Source: Hippophae tibetana | Taxonomy: Eukaryota > Streptophyta > Magnoliopsida > Rosales > Elaeagnaceae | Direction: 5' to 3' | Length of the DNA stretch: 64,000 bases | Assembly: GCA_037013495.1 (NCBI GenBank) | Contig: CM072811.1 | Span: 40,129,452 to 40,193,451 of the forward strand | Position numbers and translations under genes: made by a program | In this document: positions 13,901 through 22,548 of the stretch, piece by piece | Numbering within the stretch: the stretch's first letter is position 1 | Layout of the letters: each line of letters begins with the position of its first letter | The notes under the pieces: generated by a model | The model's input: only the letters and a program-made list of their open reading frames with translations | What the model was told of the DNA's origin: nothing | Database searches by the model: none

Positions 13901-16900
13901 GGAGTTGCAGAAAGAAAAAATCGACACTTGTTGGAAGTTGTCCGTGCCTCATTGATCGAAGCTCATATGTCATTATCTTATTGGGGAGAAGCATTTACTT
14001 CTGTTGCATATTTGATCAATCGGGTACCTTTCAGTTCCATTAACTTTCAAACACCACTATAAGTCATCACTGAAGCAATTGTTGCACCAAGTGTTCCCAA
14101 TTTACCTCCTTATGTCTTTGGGTGTGACATTTGTACACCTACATAAACAACAACGTAGCAAGTTGGATCCACGAGCAATATGTTGTGTTTTTATGGGATA
14201 TGCCACACAACAAAAAGGGTATCGTTGTTATCATCCTCCTACAAAACAAATGATTACCACCATGGATGTTATTTTTCATGAAGATACAATGTATTTCTCT
14301 TCTACACCTGAATTTCAGGGGGAGTACAATCATGCTAAAATTCAAACCCTTACATATAAATTGTTTCCTTATGAAAAAAGACAAATTATATGTGAGGAAA
14401 ATAAAAATAACTTGAATTCAGATGATAATAACTCCCAATATAGAAAAGACTCAAGGGAAATAGAATCAAGTCTTTATCAACTTCAAGATCATCAAGCAAA
14501 TTCATTACTACCATTAAGTGAGTACGAGTTTCCTTCTCCACAAGTTACTGATATACCTAACCAATCGTTTGTAGAGGATGTTCCAACTATTGAACTGTTA
14601 AATGTACTCCGAGAGATAAGATGGAGATAATATGGAGTATGTATTCTCTGTTTTCTCTTTTTCTCTACAACACTATAATACAATCTATATATAGAAATAC
14701 AAAGTGTCCACTAATTCTAGGAATAGAACAGCTGGTAACAATAATGAAAATACAGCTTGATTTACACTAACTCTACAGCTTGTACAACACTAAAAATATT
14801 CTCTGAAAATCTACACTCCCCCTCAAGTTGGGTAATAGATATTAATCATTCCTAACTTGCAACTCAATTCTTCGAAGATTGTTCGAGGTAATGTTTTGGT
14901 AAGGATATCTGCAATTTGATGTTTAGTAGATGTATATAATAGATCCACAATTTTTTCATCTATCTTTTCTTTAATGAAATGACGATCAATTTCTACATGT
15001 TTGGTTCGATCATGATGAACTGGATTTTTCGCAATTCTTATTGCAGCTTGATTGTCACAATGCATGCTGATAGGTTCGAGAGTCGTGAAGTCCAGTTCAT
15101 TGAGTAGCCTTCTTAACCACATTCCTTCACAAATCGCATGAGCCATGGCTCTAAATTCAGCTTCTGCACTGCTTCGAGCGATTACTGACTGTTTTTTACT
15201 TCGCCAAGTTACAAGGTTTCCCCATACGAATGTACAATATCCAGTGGTAGATCTGCGATCCACTATAGAGCCTGCCCAGTCAGCATCTGCAAAGACTGCA
15301 ATTTTTCTAGTGAGATTCTTACTGAAATATAATCCTTTTCCTGGTGTCATCTTGAGATACCTGAGTATACGATAGACTGCTTCCATGTGTTCTTCAGTAG
15401 GACTGTTCATAAATTGACTTACAACACTTACTGAAAAACCAATATCTGGTCTAGTGTGAGATAGGTAAATGAGTTTTCCCACTAATCTTTGATAACGACC
15501 TTTGTCCACAGGTGTACTATTTTCTTTGATTCCGAGTTTTATTGTAGAATCCATCTGCGTTTCTGCTGGTTTACACCCCATCATTCCAGTTTCTTTGAGA
15601 AGATCAAGTACATACTTCCTTTGAGATATAGATATGCCCCTTTTTGTTCGTGCTACTTCCATCCCTAGAAAATATTTGAGATTGCCTAAATCTTTGATCT
15701 CAAATTCCTTGGCAAGGAATTCTTTGAGTTTATCCATCTCAATTGTAGAATTACCTGTTAGAACAATATCATCTACGTACATAATTAGGATAACTATTCT
15801 GTCATTGGAGAAGTGTTTGACGAATAGTGTGTGATCTGATTGACATTGATTGTACCCATATCTCTTCAGAACTTTAGAGAACTTATCAAACCAGGCACGT
15901 GGAGACTGTTTCAATCCATATAAGGATTTCTTAAGTTTGCAGACTCTATTGGTTGGAACAGGAGATTCAATTCCAGTAGGAATGTCCATGTAGACTTCTT
16001 CTTCGAGATCACCATTAAGGAATGCATTCTTGACATCTAATTGGTAGAGAGGCCAATCCAAGTTAGATGCTATGGAGAGAAGAACACGAATAGTGTTGAG
16101 TTTTGCTACAGGTGCAAAAGTCTCCTGATAATCAAGCCCATATGTCTGAGTGAATCCTTTAGCCACAAGGCGAGCTTTGAGTCTTTCTACACTACCGTCT
16201 GTTTTGTGTTTGATTGTAAAGATCCATTTACACCCAACAGTTTGTTTTCCCGATGGTAGTTCTGTGATCTCCCAAGTCTTGTTTTTCTCTAGGGCACTGA
16301 GTTCTTCACGAATAGTTGTCTTCCATTCAGGTATCTGAAAAGCTTCATGAACAGAATTTGGAACCTCTATTTGATCGAGGTTGCTGATAAATGCCTTATA
16401 CCCTGGTGAGAGATTTTTATAGGAAATAAAGTTGTAGATGGGGTGGTTTGTGCATGATCTTACACCTTTCCTTATAGCAATTGGCAAATTCAAATCATTA
16501 GGAGATAATTCAATAATATGAGGTTCAATGGTGTTACCTTGTGAATTGTCGGAGTGGCCTGTACTCGGGTTGGATTCCTGGAATGGCTCAAGATATGCTC
16601 GGTTCTCTGCTCTTTCTTGAGTTGTTTTCCTTCTAGAGTAGACAAGGAGATCATTGTTTGGGACAAGGAAGTTTGGATCTGTTGGTACAGAAGTTGAGGA
16701 TTCATTGGGAGTAGTAAGAGTATTTATTTGAGATATTGATTCACTTTCTAGAGGTTGCGGAATAGGATTTGTGGGAGACTGAGTACTTATGATATTCGAA
16801 AGCTGGTATTCATTGCCTATGTTCTCCCCCTGAATGACAGATTTGGAATAGTACGGATATTGTTCAAAAAATGTGACATCCATTGTATTATAGAATCGTT

Positions 16901-19900
16901 TTGTGATAGGAGAAAAACATTTGTATCCTTTCTGGTATGATGAATACCCTAGGAATATGCATTTGATGGCTCGAGGATCAAGTTTGCCACTATGATGTAC
17001 ATGGACATAAGCAGAACATCCGAAAATTTTAAAGGGAACATGGGACACGATTTTGGTGTGTGGGTATGACTCAAGTAGAGTATTGATAGGTGTTTTAAAT
17101 AAGAGGACATGAGATGGCATCCTATTGATAAGATAGGTAGCTGTAAGAACAACATCCCCCCAAAAATGTTGAGGGATATGAGTTGTGAACATGAGGGATC
17201 TGGCGACCTCGAGAAGATGCCTATTCTTTCTTTCAGCCACCCCATTTTGTTGAGGTGTGTCAACACATGAGCTTAGATGGACAATCCCTTGACTTAACAG
17301 ATAATCAGTAAGGGTGGAAGTGAAGTATTCTTTAGCATTGTCGGATTTCAATACCTGGATTTTTGTTTGAAATTGAGTTTGAATCATGGTATTAAAATTT
17401 TTAAAAATTTGACATGCTTCAGATTTTTCTTTCATTAGGAATAACCAAGTGGTTCGAGTATGATCATCCACAAATGAAATGAACCAACGTGTCCCTGTGA
17501 TGCTTTTGATTCGAGAAGGTCCCCAAATATCAGTGTGAATTAATGAGAAAGGATGTGATTTTTTATGTGGAAGATGAGAATATGAAGTTCTAACATGTTT
17601 TGAAAATTGACATACTTCACACTGAAAAACTTCTGAATTTTTATTTCTAAATGACGAAGGAAAAAGTTTCTGTAAATACTTGAAATTAGGATGACCTAAA
17701 CGATAGTGATTCAACATGATTTCACCATCTTTATTGAACTTAAGGTTTAACAAAGCTTTATTCTGATTAGAAACTTCGGATACAACTTGGTGGGCTTGTC
17801 TTGTTGAAGGTTCTTCACTGCTGAGGAGATAGAGTCTCGAGCATTCCTTAGCACTGCCAATCATCTTCCCCGAATGTAGTTCCTGAAATTCACATAGGTT
17901 ATGAACAAATTTAGCCATACAATTTTTATCACGGGTGAGTTTAGTAATTGATACAAGATTACAATCAAGTGTAGGAACAAGAAGGACAGAATCTAGAATA
18001 AAGGAGTTTGAAATTTTGGCTGAACCAATTCCTGTTACTTTGGATACCGAACCGTCGGCAATTCGGACCGTGTGTCCAGTCTGGTAGAATTTAAGATTTA
18101 TGAGAAGAGAAGCATCACCCGTCATGTGGTCTGAAGCACCGGAATCAACAATCCATGGTCTCATAACCTGTTTCACATTAAGAGCATTGAGGGTGTTACC
18201 TGATTGAGCTATAGTGGCAGATGATGTGGTCAAGGATTGTCCAAATAATTTCTAGAGGAGATCAATCTGTTCCTTGCTAAACAGAGCAGATTCAGGTGAC
18301 TCATTGCCTTGAGATTTAGAGGCAATTTTTCCATGACTTTCTTTGTTGATGTGCTGTGTGAACGGTGGTTTCCAATCAGTGGGCTTACCATGAATTTTCC
18401 AGCAGGTTTCCTTAGTATGACCAAGTTTACGACAATGATCACACCAAGGTCTTCCACGACGAGGACGGTTGTCTGTATTATAAGAGTGCTGATGGCCTCG
18501 AATGGCAAGTGCAGATCCTTCTCCAGTCACGGAAATGGTAGATTGAGAACCCATCATTGTAGATTGAGGACCCATCATTACTTTCTTTCGACTCTCCTCT
18601 TGACGGACTTCAGAGAAGGCTTCACGAATACTGGGCAAAGATTTTGTGCCGAGAATTCTGCCGCGCACGTCATCAAGATCTTTATGGAGTCCCAGTAAAA
18701 ATTTGAAAACCCGTTTCTTGTCAATAATCTGTTTGTACAAGATGCTGTCTGCTGGACAGGTCCATTCGTGAACCTCAAAGAGATCTAATTGTTGCTAACA
18801 TCGAGTGAGAGAGTTAAAGTATTGTGTAACTGACAACTCTCCTTGGCGAAGATCATGGAGGATGCTCTCGATCTCAAATAGTTCGGGTCGGGTAGGGTTT
18901 GACCGGGTCGGGTAGGGTTTGACCGGGTCGGGTAGGGTTTGGCCGGGTCGGTCTGTTATATATTAAAACAGCTTACTCCTAAGGGAAACAAAAAAAAAAA
19001 AGCAGAATGTGACTGCAAGACTGAGACTTACTATAGACGGCGATGATGATGATCGGCGCCGACGATGAGGAGATGGTCGGCGACGATGATTGAGATGGAA
19101 AGCAAGCGGCAGAAAATGGATTTCTACTTGTCTCTGGAATGCAAGCTGCTGCAGAAAATGGATTTCTGCTTTCTGGATTTCTGCTTTCTGCTTTCTGGAT
19201 TTCTGCTTTCTGCTTTCTGCTTTCTAGATTTCTGATTTCTGCTTTCTGCTTTCTACTTTCTGGATTTCTGCTTTCTGGTTTTTGGATTTTTGGATTTTTG
19301 GATTTTTGGATTTTTGGATTTTTGGATTTCTGAATTTCTGGATTTTTGGATTTTTGGATTTCTGGATTTCAGAATTTCTAGATTTCTGTATTTCAGAATT
19401 TCTGGATTTCTGGATTTCTGGATTTCAGAATTTCAGTGTTCCTTGGACAGAATTGATATAACATAAAATTGGATTTCTGGATTTCAGAAATGCTCTGATA
19501 CCATGTTAAATGTACTCCGAGAGATAAGATGGAGATAATATGGAGTATGTATTCTCTGTTTTCTCTTTTTCTCTACAACACTATAATACAATCTATATAT
19601 AGAAATACAAAGTGTCCACTAATTCTAGGAATAGAACAGTTGGTAACAATAATGAAAATACAGCTTGATTTACACTAACTCTACAGCCTGTACAACACTA
19701 AAAATATTCTCTGAAAATCTACATGAACCAACCAGAAAAATACTTCCACCACGTCCTAACAGAGGTATTCCTAAAGCCATGTATGAACCTGAGATTTCTA
19801 GTAAAGTCAAATATTCCATGAGTAACTATATGTCTAAACATCGTTTGTCAAAATCAAACGTGTCATTTGTGAATCAATTATCTGCTGTATCTATTCCTAA

Positions 19901-22548
19901 CAATGTGTAGGAAGCTTTAGCTGACCAAAAATGGAAAGATGCTATGAATGAAGAACTAAGATCCTTAGAAATAAATAGAACTTGGGAACTTGTCGATCGT
20001 CCACCAACAAAGAAAATTGTTGGATGTCAATGGATTTTTTGAGTAAAGTATCAAGCAAATGGTATGATTGAACGCTATAAAGCAAGATTGGTGGCAAAAG
20101 GATACACTCAAACATATGGGATCGACTATATAGAAACATTTGCGCCTGTAGCCAAAATTAACACTGTTCGAGTCTTGGTATCTCTAGCTGCAAATTTAGA
20201 TTGGCCATAATATCAATTTGATGTAAAAAATGCCTTTCTACATGGAGATTTAATTGAAGAAGTCTACATGTATTTACCACCAGGAATCAAGAAATCCAAA
20301 ATCTATGATGAAAATGTGTGCAACTTAAAAAAAATCACTGTATGGATTGAAACAATCCCCAAGAGCATGGTTTGGCAGGTTCACAAAGTCAATGAAGGCA
20401 TTTGGCTACAAGCAAAGTAATTAAGACCATACTTTATTTATGAAAAAAAAGGTACGGTAAGATCACTGCACTTATTGTATATGTTGATGATATGATAGTA
20501 ACACGAAATGATTTTGAAGAAAGGAAAGCTTTACAAAGTTATTTGTCCAAGGAATTTGAAATGAAAGACCTTGATTCCTTAAAATATTTTTTTGGGATTG
20601 AGGTTTCTCGATCAAAAGAAGGAATCTTCTTATCTCAAAGAAAGTATACCTCAGATTTATTAAAAGAAATTGGTATGTCGGCATGTCAACCAGCTAATAC
20701 ACCAGTAGAGGAAGGATTAAAGTTATGTATCAAGGTTGATCAAGTTCCAACAAATAAAGAAAGATACCAAAGACTTGTTGGAAGGTTGATATATTTGGCA
20801 CACACAAGACCAGATCTTGCCTATGCTTTAAGTATTGCCAGTCAATTTATGCATAATCTTGGAGAATAACATATGAATGCAGTTATTTGTATTTTGAGGT
20901 ATTTAAAGTATGCTCTTAGAAAAGGAGTATTGTTCACTAAAAACTCAGAGTTCCAAAGAATAGAAGTATATACTGATGCTGATTGGGTTGGATCAATAAA
21001 TGATAGACGATCTACATCAGGCTACTTCACTTTTGTAGGGGAAACCTTGTAACATGGAGAAGTAAGAAACAACATGTTGTTGCCCGTTCAAGCGCAGAGG
21101 CTGAATACAGAGGCATGACACTTGGGCTTTGTGAGGCCTTGTGGTTACAATCTCTCTTGAAAGATTTAGGATATCTTGCTAAAAAATCAATTAAGTTATT
21201 TTGTGACAATAAAGTAGCATGTGATATTGCTCATAATCCAGTTCAACACGATCGTACAAAACATGTTGAAGTTGACAGATTCTTTATTAAGAAAAAGTTA
21301 GAAGAAAATTCATTGGAATTACCAAAAATTAAGTTAAAAGATCAATTGCCTGACATCCTCACTAAAACAGTCTCATATCGAGTATTCATAGAAGTTTCAG
21401 TCAAGTTGGGCATGAAAGACATCTATGCACCAACTTGAGAAGGAGTGTTGAATTCAACAAATACTGTAATTCATTCAACAAATATTGCACCAACGTCAAA
21501 CGCCTACCAATATACACGGTGCCTACCAAGCAGCTATAAACCATGTAATTTAATCATGATAGTTGTTGAAATAGTAATTAATATTTGTCTATATAAACAA
21601 TGTACATATACAAATTAAGAAAAAATGTATTGGAGAAAACGTTTATTTCTTCTTCTGATTATTTCTTCAAATATTGATTTCTTCAAACACATCAAAAGGA
21701 TTTGCAAAGTAATAATTGTTAATTTTTCAACACAAACCATATTCATTTATGCAATTTACCCATTAGTTTCTCCACCAGTTGAGTTACTTTAAAATCCTAG
21801 CCACCACCCTAAGGGGAATCTCCAAGAGTCCAACATAATACAGGATTAAAGGCATTTTTATTTCTCTTTTAATACTCTTCTGAACCATATTGATCAACCC
21901 CAAAAATTGTTCAGAGAACCCAATGAATGGTTTTCATGTTGAATTCACTATATAGAGCTCCTCTCTAATTTCTCTCGTGGTTTCCAAAAAGATTTCAAAT
22001 GCTGCTATATCCAATTGCCAGGCAACGAAAATAACAAACAACTAGATGCATTGAACAATGAAATAGAAAATTTAAATTCCTTGCATGTCCACAACAACGT
22101 CCTTCAAATATCAAACATTTCAGCCCAATATACAAACAAGACAAGCCCATCACACATTTGTGTTCCAAACAACATTTTAAAAAAAATCAATTGCATATAA
22201 TCATACAGAAAATAGATGATGCAGAAATACTTACGTAGAAGAAGAAGGGCCTAGAAGAGGATTTTCCTTGAATGTCTGAAAAGAACAACGGCCCAACCAC
22301 CAACCTATACACGAATTCGACTGTTTAGGGCAATTGTTAATGTACATTGTCACCGCAAAAATAACAATATTGGCCACCAAAAACAACGGTATGAGCCATG
22401 GAACCCAAGTCCGGAAGGGTTTAAAATCCCTTGTAGCTCTCGCCGGTGATAATGGTGACGTCAGATGTCTGTAATGGTCTCCTCGCCGTGGATGGACCTT
22501 AACATCCATTCCGCTGTCGCTACTCGTTCCCAATCGACTTCTCTCCAT
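1859..22548 (-). CDS. RBL: Rhomboid-like intramembrane serine protease, six exons (RBL1/RBL2/RBL3 group)
   Basis: Spliced gene: 22548-22235, 10845-10682, 8957-8794, 8701-8448, 2630-2504, 1987-1859. All introns are GT..AG and the phases agree, giving 1152 nt, or 383 residues. Rhomboids cut transmembrane substrates inside the membrane with a Ser-His dyad; Arabidopsis relatives of this group are reported in the Golgi. Visible here: hydrophilic N-terminus (1-47), TM1 about 48-70, the loop/TM2 motif [13 protein letters not shown] with His138 and Asn142, TM3 about 162-181, TM4 with GASGALFG and nucleophile Ser190, TM5 about 215-234, TM6 with NFAHIGGF and His242, TM7 about 287-308, then a tail with eight cysteines (317-382). 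All key residues are present, so activity is likely. The length fits RBL1-type proteins. Introns 1 and 4 are swollen by Copia elements. The exact paralogue is uncertain; the family assignment is not. Confidence 0.93.
1988..2503 (-). other. RBL intron 5 (516 bp)
   Basis: Bounded by GTAAGG and TTGCAG. It contains a weaker acceptor (CAG at 2423-2425) that would give a tail of only five further residues; the exon at 1987 fits the family far better. Two copies of a 'cattcatacgacggta' / 'cattcatatgacggta' phrase (2135-2150 and 2245-2260) are present. Confidence 0.75.
2504..2630 (-). CDS. RBL: RBL exon 5 (end of TM7, cysteine-rich tail, part 1)
   Basis: Acceptor ATTATTGCAG|A and donor GAG|GTAAGG bound 127 bp. 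A split Gly codon joins exon 4 to [11 protein letters not shown], then [15 protein letters not shown] and [11 protein letters not shown]. This is the conserved segment that follows the last TM helix in plant rhomboids of this group. It lies 5.8 kb from exon 4 because Copia-1 occupies the intron. Confidence 0.93.
2799..3297 (+). repeat. Copia-1 5' LTR
   Basis: Pairs with 7674-8175. It contains three diverged copies of a roughly 83-90 bp unit beginning GTGAGACTAATTAATG (about 2870, 2956 and 3037), so the LTR grew by internal tandem duplication. Confidence 0.93.
3575..7672 (+). pseudogene. Copia-1 gag-pol relic
   Basis: Approximate parts in order: Gag 3.58-4.54 kb with zinc knuckle [14 protein letters not shown] near 4.44 kb; aspartic protease [13 protein letters not shown] near 4.60 kb; integrase about 5.05-5.7 kb ([24 protein letters not shown]); reverse transcriptase about 6.33-6.95 kb with YVDD near 6.72 kb; RNase H about 7.19-7.64 kb ([11 protein letters not shown]). 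The whole is degenerate and is not expected to make a working polyprotein. Confidence 0.9.
7674..8175 (+). repeat. Copia-1 3' LTR
   Basis: Begins TGTTGG after the polypurine tract and ends CCAACA. It carries the same three-copy internal repeat as its partner. Confidence 0.94.
8448..8701 (-). CDS. RBL: RBL exon 4 (TM5-TM6, catalytic histidine, start of TM7)
   Basis: Acceptor GACGTGCAG|TTA and donor GG|GTGAGC bound 254 bp. It encodes [18 protein letters not shown], then [13 protein letters not shown] with the catalytic His242, a basic loop (QKNARRG) and the first part of TM7. The intron to exon 3 is only 92 bp (8702-8793), the one intron in this gene that has stayed short. Confidence 0.95.
8794..8957 (-). 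CDS. RBL: RBL exon 3 (TM3-TM4, catalytic serine)
   Basis: Acceptor CTTTGCAG|CA and donor AAA|GTAAGT bound 164 bp. It encodes [20 protein letters not shown] and the GxSG box in [13 protein letters not shown], with Ser190 as nucleophile. It joins exon 2 through a split Ala codon and ends in phase 0. Confidence 0.94.
8958..10681 (-). other. RBL intron 2 (1724 bp)
   Basis: Bounded by GTAAGC and TTTGCAG. AT-rich sequence with no recognised element, repeat or coding segment. Confidence 0.85.
10682..10845 (-). CDS. RBL: RBL exon 2 (TM2, HxxxN oxyanion motif)
   Basis: Acceptor TTATTCAG|A and donor G|GTAAGC bound 164 bp. It encodes [18 protein letters not shown] followed by [13 protein letters not shown]. 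His138 and Asn142 correspond to the His/Asn pair that stabilises the oxyanion in rhomboids. It joins exon 1 through a split Thr codon. A Met just upstream of the acceptor is intronic, not a start. Confidence 0.93.
11318..11540 (+). repeat. Copia-2 5' LTR
   Basis: Begins TGTTAAATTTAAC and ends TTTCTTCA directly before the primer site. Partner is 21446-21685. Confidence 0.93.
12047..14590 (+). pseudogene. Copia-2 gag-protease-integrase relic
   Basis: Approximate parts: Gag from about 12.05 kb, zinc knuckle [14 protein letters not shown] near 12.83 kb, protease [11 protein letters not shown] near 13.04 kb, integrase about 13.44-14.1 kb ([22 protein letters not shown]). The nested Copia-2n follows at 14596. 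Degenerate. Confidence 0.88.
14596..14815 (-). repeat. Copia-2n 3' LTR
   Basis: Plus-strand sequence starts TGTTAAATGTACTCC and ends AATCTACA. Nearly identical to 19504-19723. The LTR is present in short form, 220 bp. Confidence 0.96.
14823..18233 (-). CDS. Copia-2n Pol polyprotein reading frame (1136 aa)
   Basis: A single long frame holding all Copia Pol parts in order. Protease: [15 protein letters not shown] near residue 28. GAG-pre-integrase: [11 protein letters not shown] and CEVCQFSKH. Integrase core: [18 protein letters not shown] and [19 protein letters not shown] about residues 640-880: [29 protein letters not shown] and YVDD (genome about 15.77 kb). RNase [32 protein letters not shown] and [20 protein letters not shown]. 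The catalytic motifs look well preserved, consistent with a recent insertion. It is retrotransposon, not host, coding sequence, and lies inside RBL intron 1. Confidence 0.94.
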   Translation of the reverse strand: MTTSSATIAQSGNTLNALNVKQVMRPWIVDSGASDHMTGDASLLINLKFYQTGHTVRIADGSVSKVTGIGSAKISNSFILDSVLLVPTLDCNLVSITKLTRDKNCMAKFVHNLCEFQELHSGKMIGSAKECSRLYLLSSEEPSTRQAHQVVSEVSNQNKALLNLKFNKDGEIMLNHYRLGHPNFKYLQKLFPSSFRNKNSEVFQCEVCQFSKHVRTSYSHLPHKKSHPFSLIHTDIWGPSRIKSITGTRWFISFVDDHTRTTWLFLMKEKSEACQIFKNFNTMIQTQFQTKIQVLKSDNAKEYFTSTLTDYLLSQGIVHLSSCVDTPQQNGVAERKNRHLLEVARSLMFTTHIPQHFWGDVVLTATYLINRMPSHVLLFKTPINTLLESYPHTKIVSHVPFKIFGCSAYVHVHHSGKLDPRAIKCIFLGYSSYQKGYKCFSPITKRFYNTMDVTFFEQYPYYSKSVIQGENIGNEYQLSNIISTQSPTNPIPQPLESESISQINTLTTPNESSTSVPTDPNFLVPNNDLLVYSRRKTTQERAENRAYLEPFQESNPSTGHSDNSQGNTIEPHIIELSPNDLNLPIAIRKGVRSCTNHPIYNFISYKNLSPGYKAFISNLDQIEVPNSVHEAFQIPEWKTTIREELSALEKNKTWEITELPSGKQTVGCKWIFTIKHKTDGSVERLKARLVAKGFTQTYGLDYQETFAPVAKLNTIRVLLSIASNLDWPLYQLDVKNAFLNGDLEEEVYMDIPTGIESPVPTNRVCKLKKSLYGLKQSPRAWFDKFSKVLKRYGYNQCQSDHTLFVKHFSNDRIVILIMYVDDIVLTGNSTIEMDKLKEFLAKEFEIKDLGNLKYFLGMEVARTKRGISISQRKYVLDLLKETGMMGCKPAETQMDSTIKLGIKENSTPVDKGRYQRLVGKLIYLSHTRPDIGFSVSVVSQFMNSPTEEHMEAVYRILRYLKMTPGKGLYFSKNLTRKIAVFADADWAGSIVDRRSTTGYCTFVWGNLVTWRSKKQSVIARSSAEAEFRAMAHAICEGMWLRRLLNELDFTTLEPISMHCDNQAAIRIAKNPVHHDRTKHVEIDRHFIKEKIDEKIVDLLYTSTKHQIADILTKTLPRTIFEELSCKLGMINIYYPT
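18236..18870 (-). pseudogene. Copia-2n Gag relic with zinc knuckle
   Basis: Upstream of Pol on the minus strand. [20 protein letters not shown] is the typical Copia Gag (UBN2) segment and [14 protein letters not shown] near 18.43 kb is the nucleocapsid zinc knuckle. Only part of a Gag can be recognised; the leader beyond it is filled by tandem repeats. Confidence 0.8.
18881..18950. repeat. 20-bp GC-rich minisatellite (3.5 copies) in the Copia-2n leader
   Basis: Unit GACCGGGTCGGGTAGGGTTT. The copies are almost identical, and the GGGTAGGGTTT part resembles, but is not, the plant telomere repeat. Far more GC-rich than the surrounding DNA. Confidence 0.9.
19150..19437. repeat. Degenerate T-rich minisatellite in the Copia-2n leader
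   Basis: Interleaved short units GGATTTCT, GCTTTCT and GGATTTTT repeated dozens of times. Open frames through it are an effect of the repeat and are not genes. Confidence 0.88.
19504..19723 (-). repeat. Copia-2n 5' LTR
   Basis: Adjacent to the primer site at 19492-19503. Differs from the other LTR at two C/T positions. Confidence 0.96.
19729..21438 (+). pseudogene. Copia-2 RT-RNase H relic (right of the nested element)
   Basis: RT about 19.9-20.85 kb ([24 protein letters not shown] near 20.48 kb) and RNase H about 20.95-21.43 kb ([30 protein letters not shown]). Closely similar to Copia-3. Degenerate. Confidence 0.88.
21446..21685 (+). repeat. Copia-2 3' LTR
   Basis: Starts TGTTGAATTC after a polypurine-like GAGAAGGAG and ends TTTCTTCA. 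It keeps a short segment (CGGTGCCTACCAAGCAGC) that the 5' LTR lacks. Confidence 0.93.
22235..22548 (-). CDS. RBL: RBL exon 1 (N-terminus and TM1)
   Basis: The ATG at 22548 opens 104 codons plus two bases, ending at the donor AC|GTAAGT. It carries a basic, Ser/Pro-rich N-terminus, TM1 ([19 protein letters not shown]) and the plant-rhomboid motif [11 protein letters not shown]. The frame continues upstream without a better start, and the N-terminal length suits the family. This segment is less AT-rich than its surroundings. Confidence 0.93.

Larger units (their letters stand above)
14596..19723 (-). mobile_element. Copia-2n: young Ty1/copia element nested in Copia-2
   Basis: 5128 bp on the minus strand with 220-bp LTRs (14596-14815 and 19504-19723) that differ at only two positions by eye. 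The target duplication TGAAC is perfect (14591-14595 and 19724-19728), and the empty site is visible in the related Copia-3 near 54.1 kb, proving the insertion. The primer site (complement of TGGTATCAGAGC) is at 19492-19503 and the polypurine tract (complement CTCCCCCTCAAG) is next to 14815. Two LTR differences in 220 suggest about 0.3-0.7 My. Pol is nearly whole; the Gag side is degenerate, so it is broken with only a few breaks. It runs in the same direction as the RBL gene, unlike its host Copia-2. Confidence 0.96.
11318..21685 (+). mobile_element. Copia-2: Ty1/copia fossil in RBL intron 1, split by a nested Copia
   Basis: LTRs at 11318-11540 and 21446-21685, primer site next to the 5' LTR (11541), flanking 5-mers AGCAC (11313-11317) and AACAC (21686-21690), i.e. 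a target duplication with one change. Without the nested Copia-2n the element is about 5.2 kb. It is the same family as Copia-3 at 51.1 kb, and the two align closely through coding and LTR sequence. LTR differences of about 6% suggest roughly 2.5-5 My. Broken, with about ten or more breaks. Confidence 0.95.
10846..22234 (-). other. RBL intron 1, containing Copia-2 and nested Copia-2n
   Basis: 11,389 bp, bounded by GTAAGT and TTATTCAG. Removing Copia-2 (10,368 bp including the nested element) leaves about 1.0 kb. The rest (10846-11312 and 21691-22234) is plain AT-rich intron. Confidence 0.9.

Noticed and set aside
18881-18950. Interstitial telomere repeat
   Set aside because: GGGTAGGGTTT words occur, but the repeat unit is 20 bp and not the TTTAGGG heptamer.
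19139-19333. Open frame of Phe/Leu/Ser repeats
   Set aside because: A by-product of the T-rich minisatellite, not a protein.
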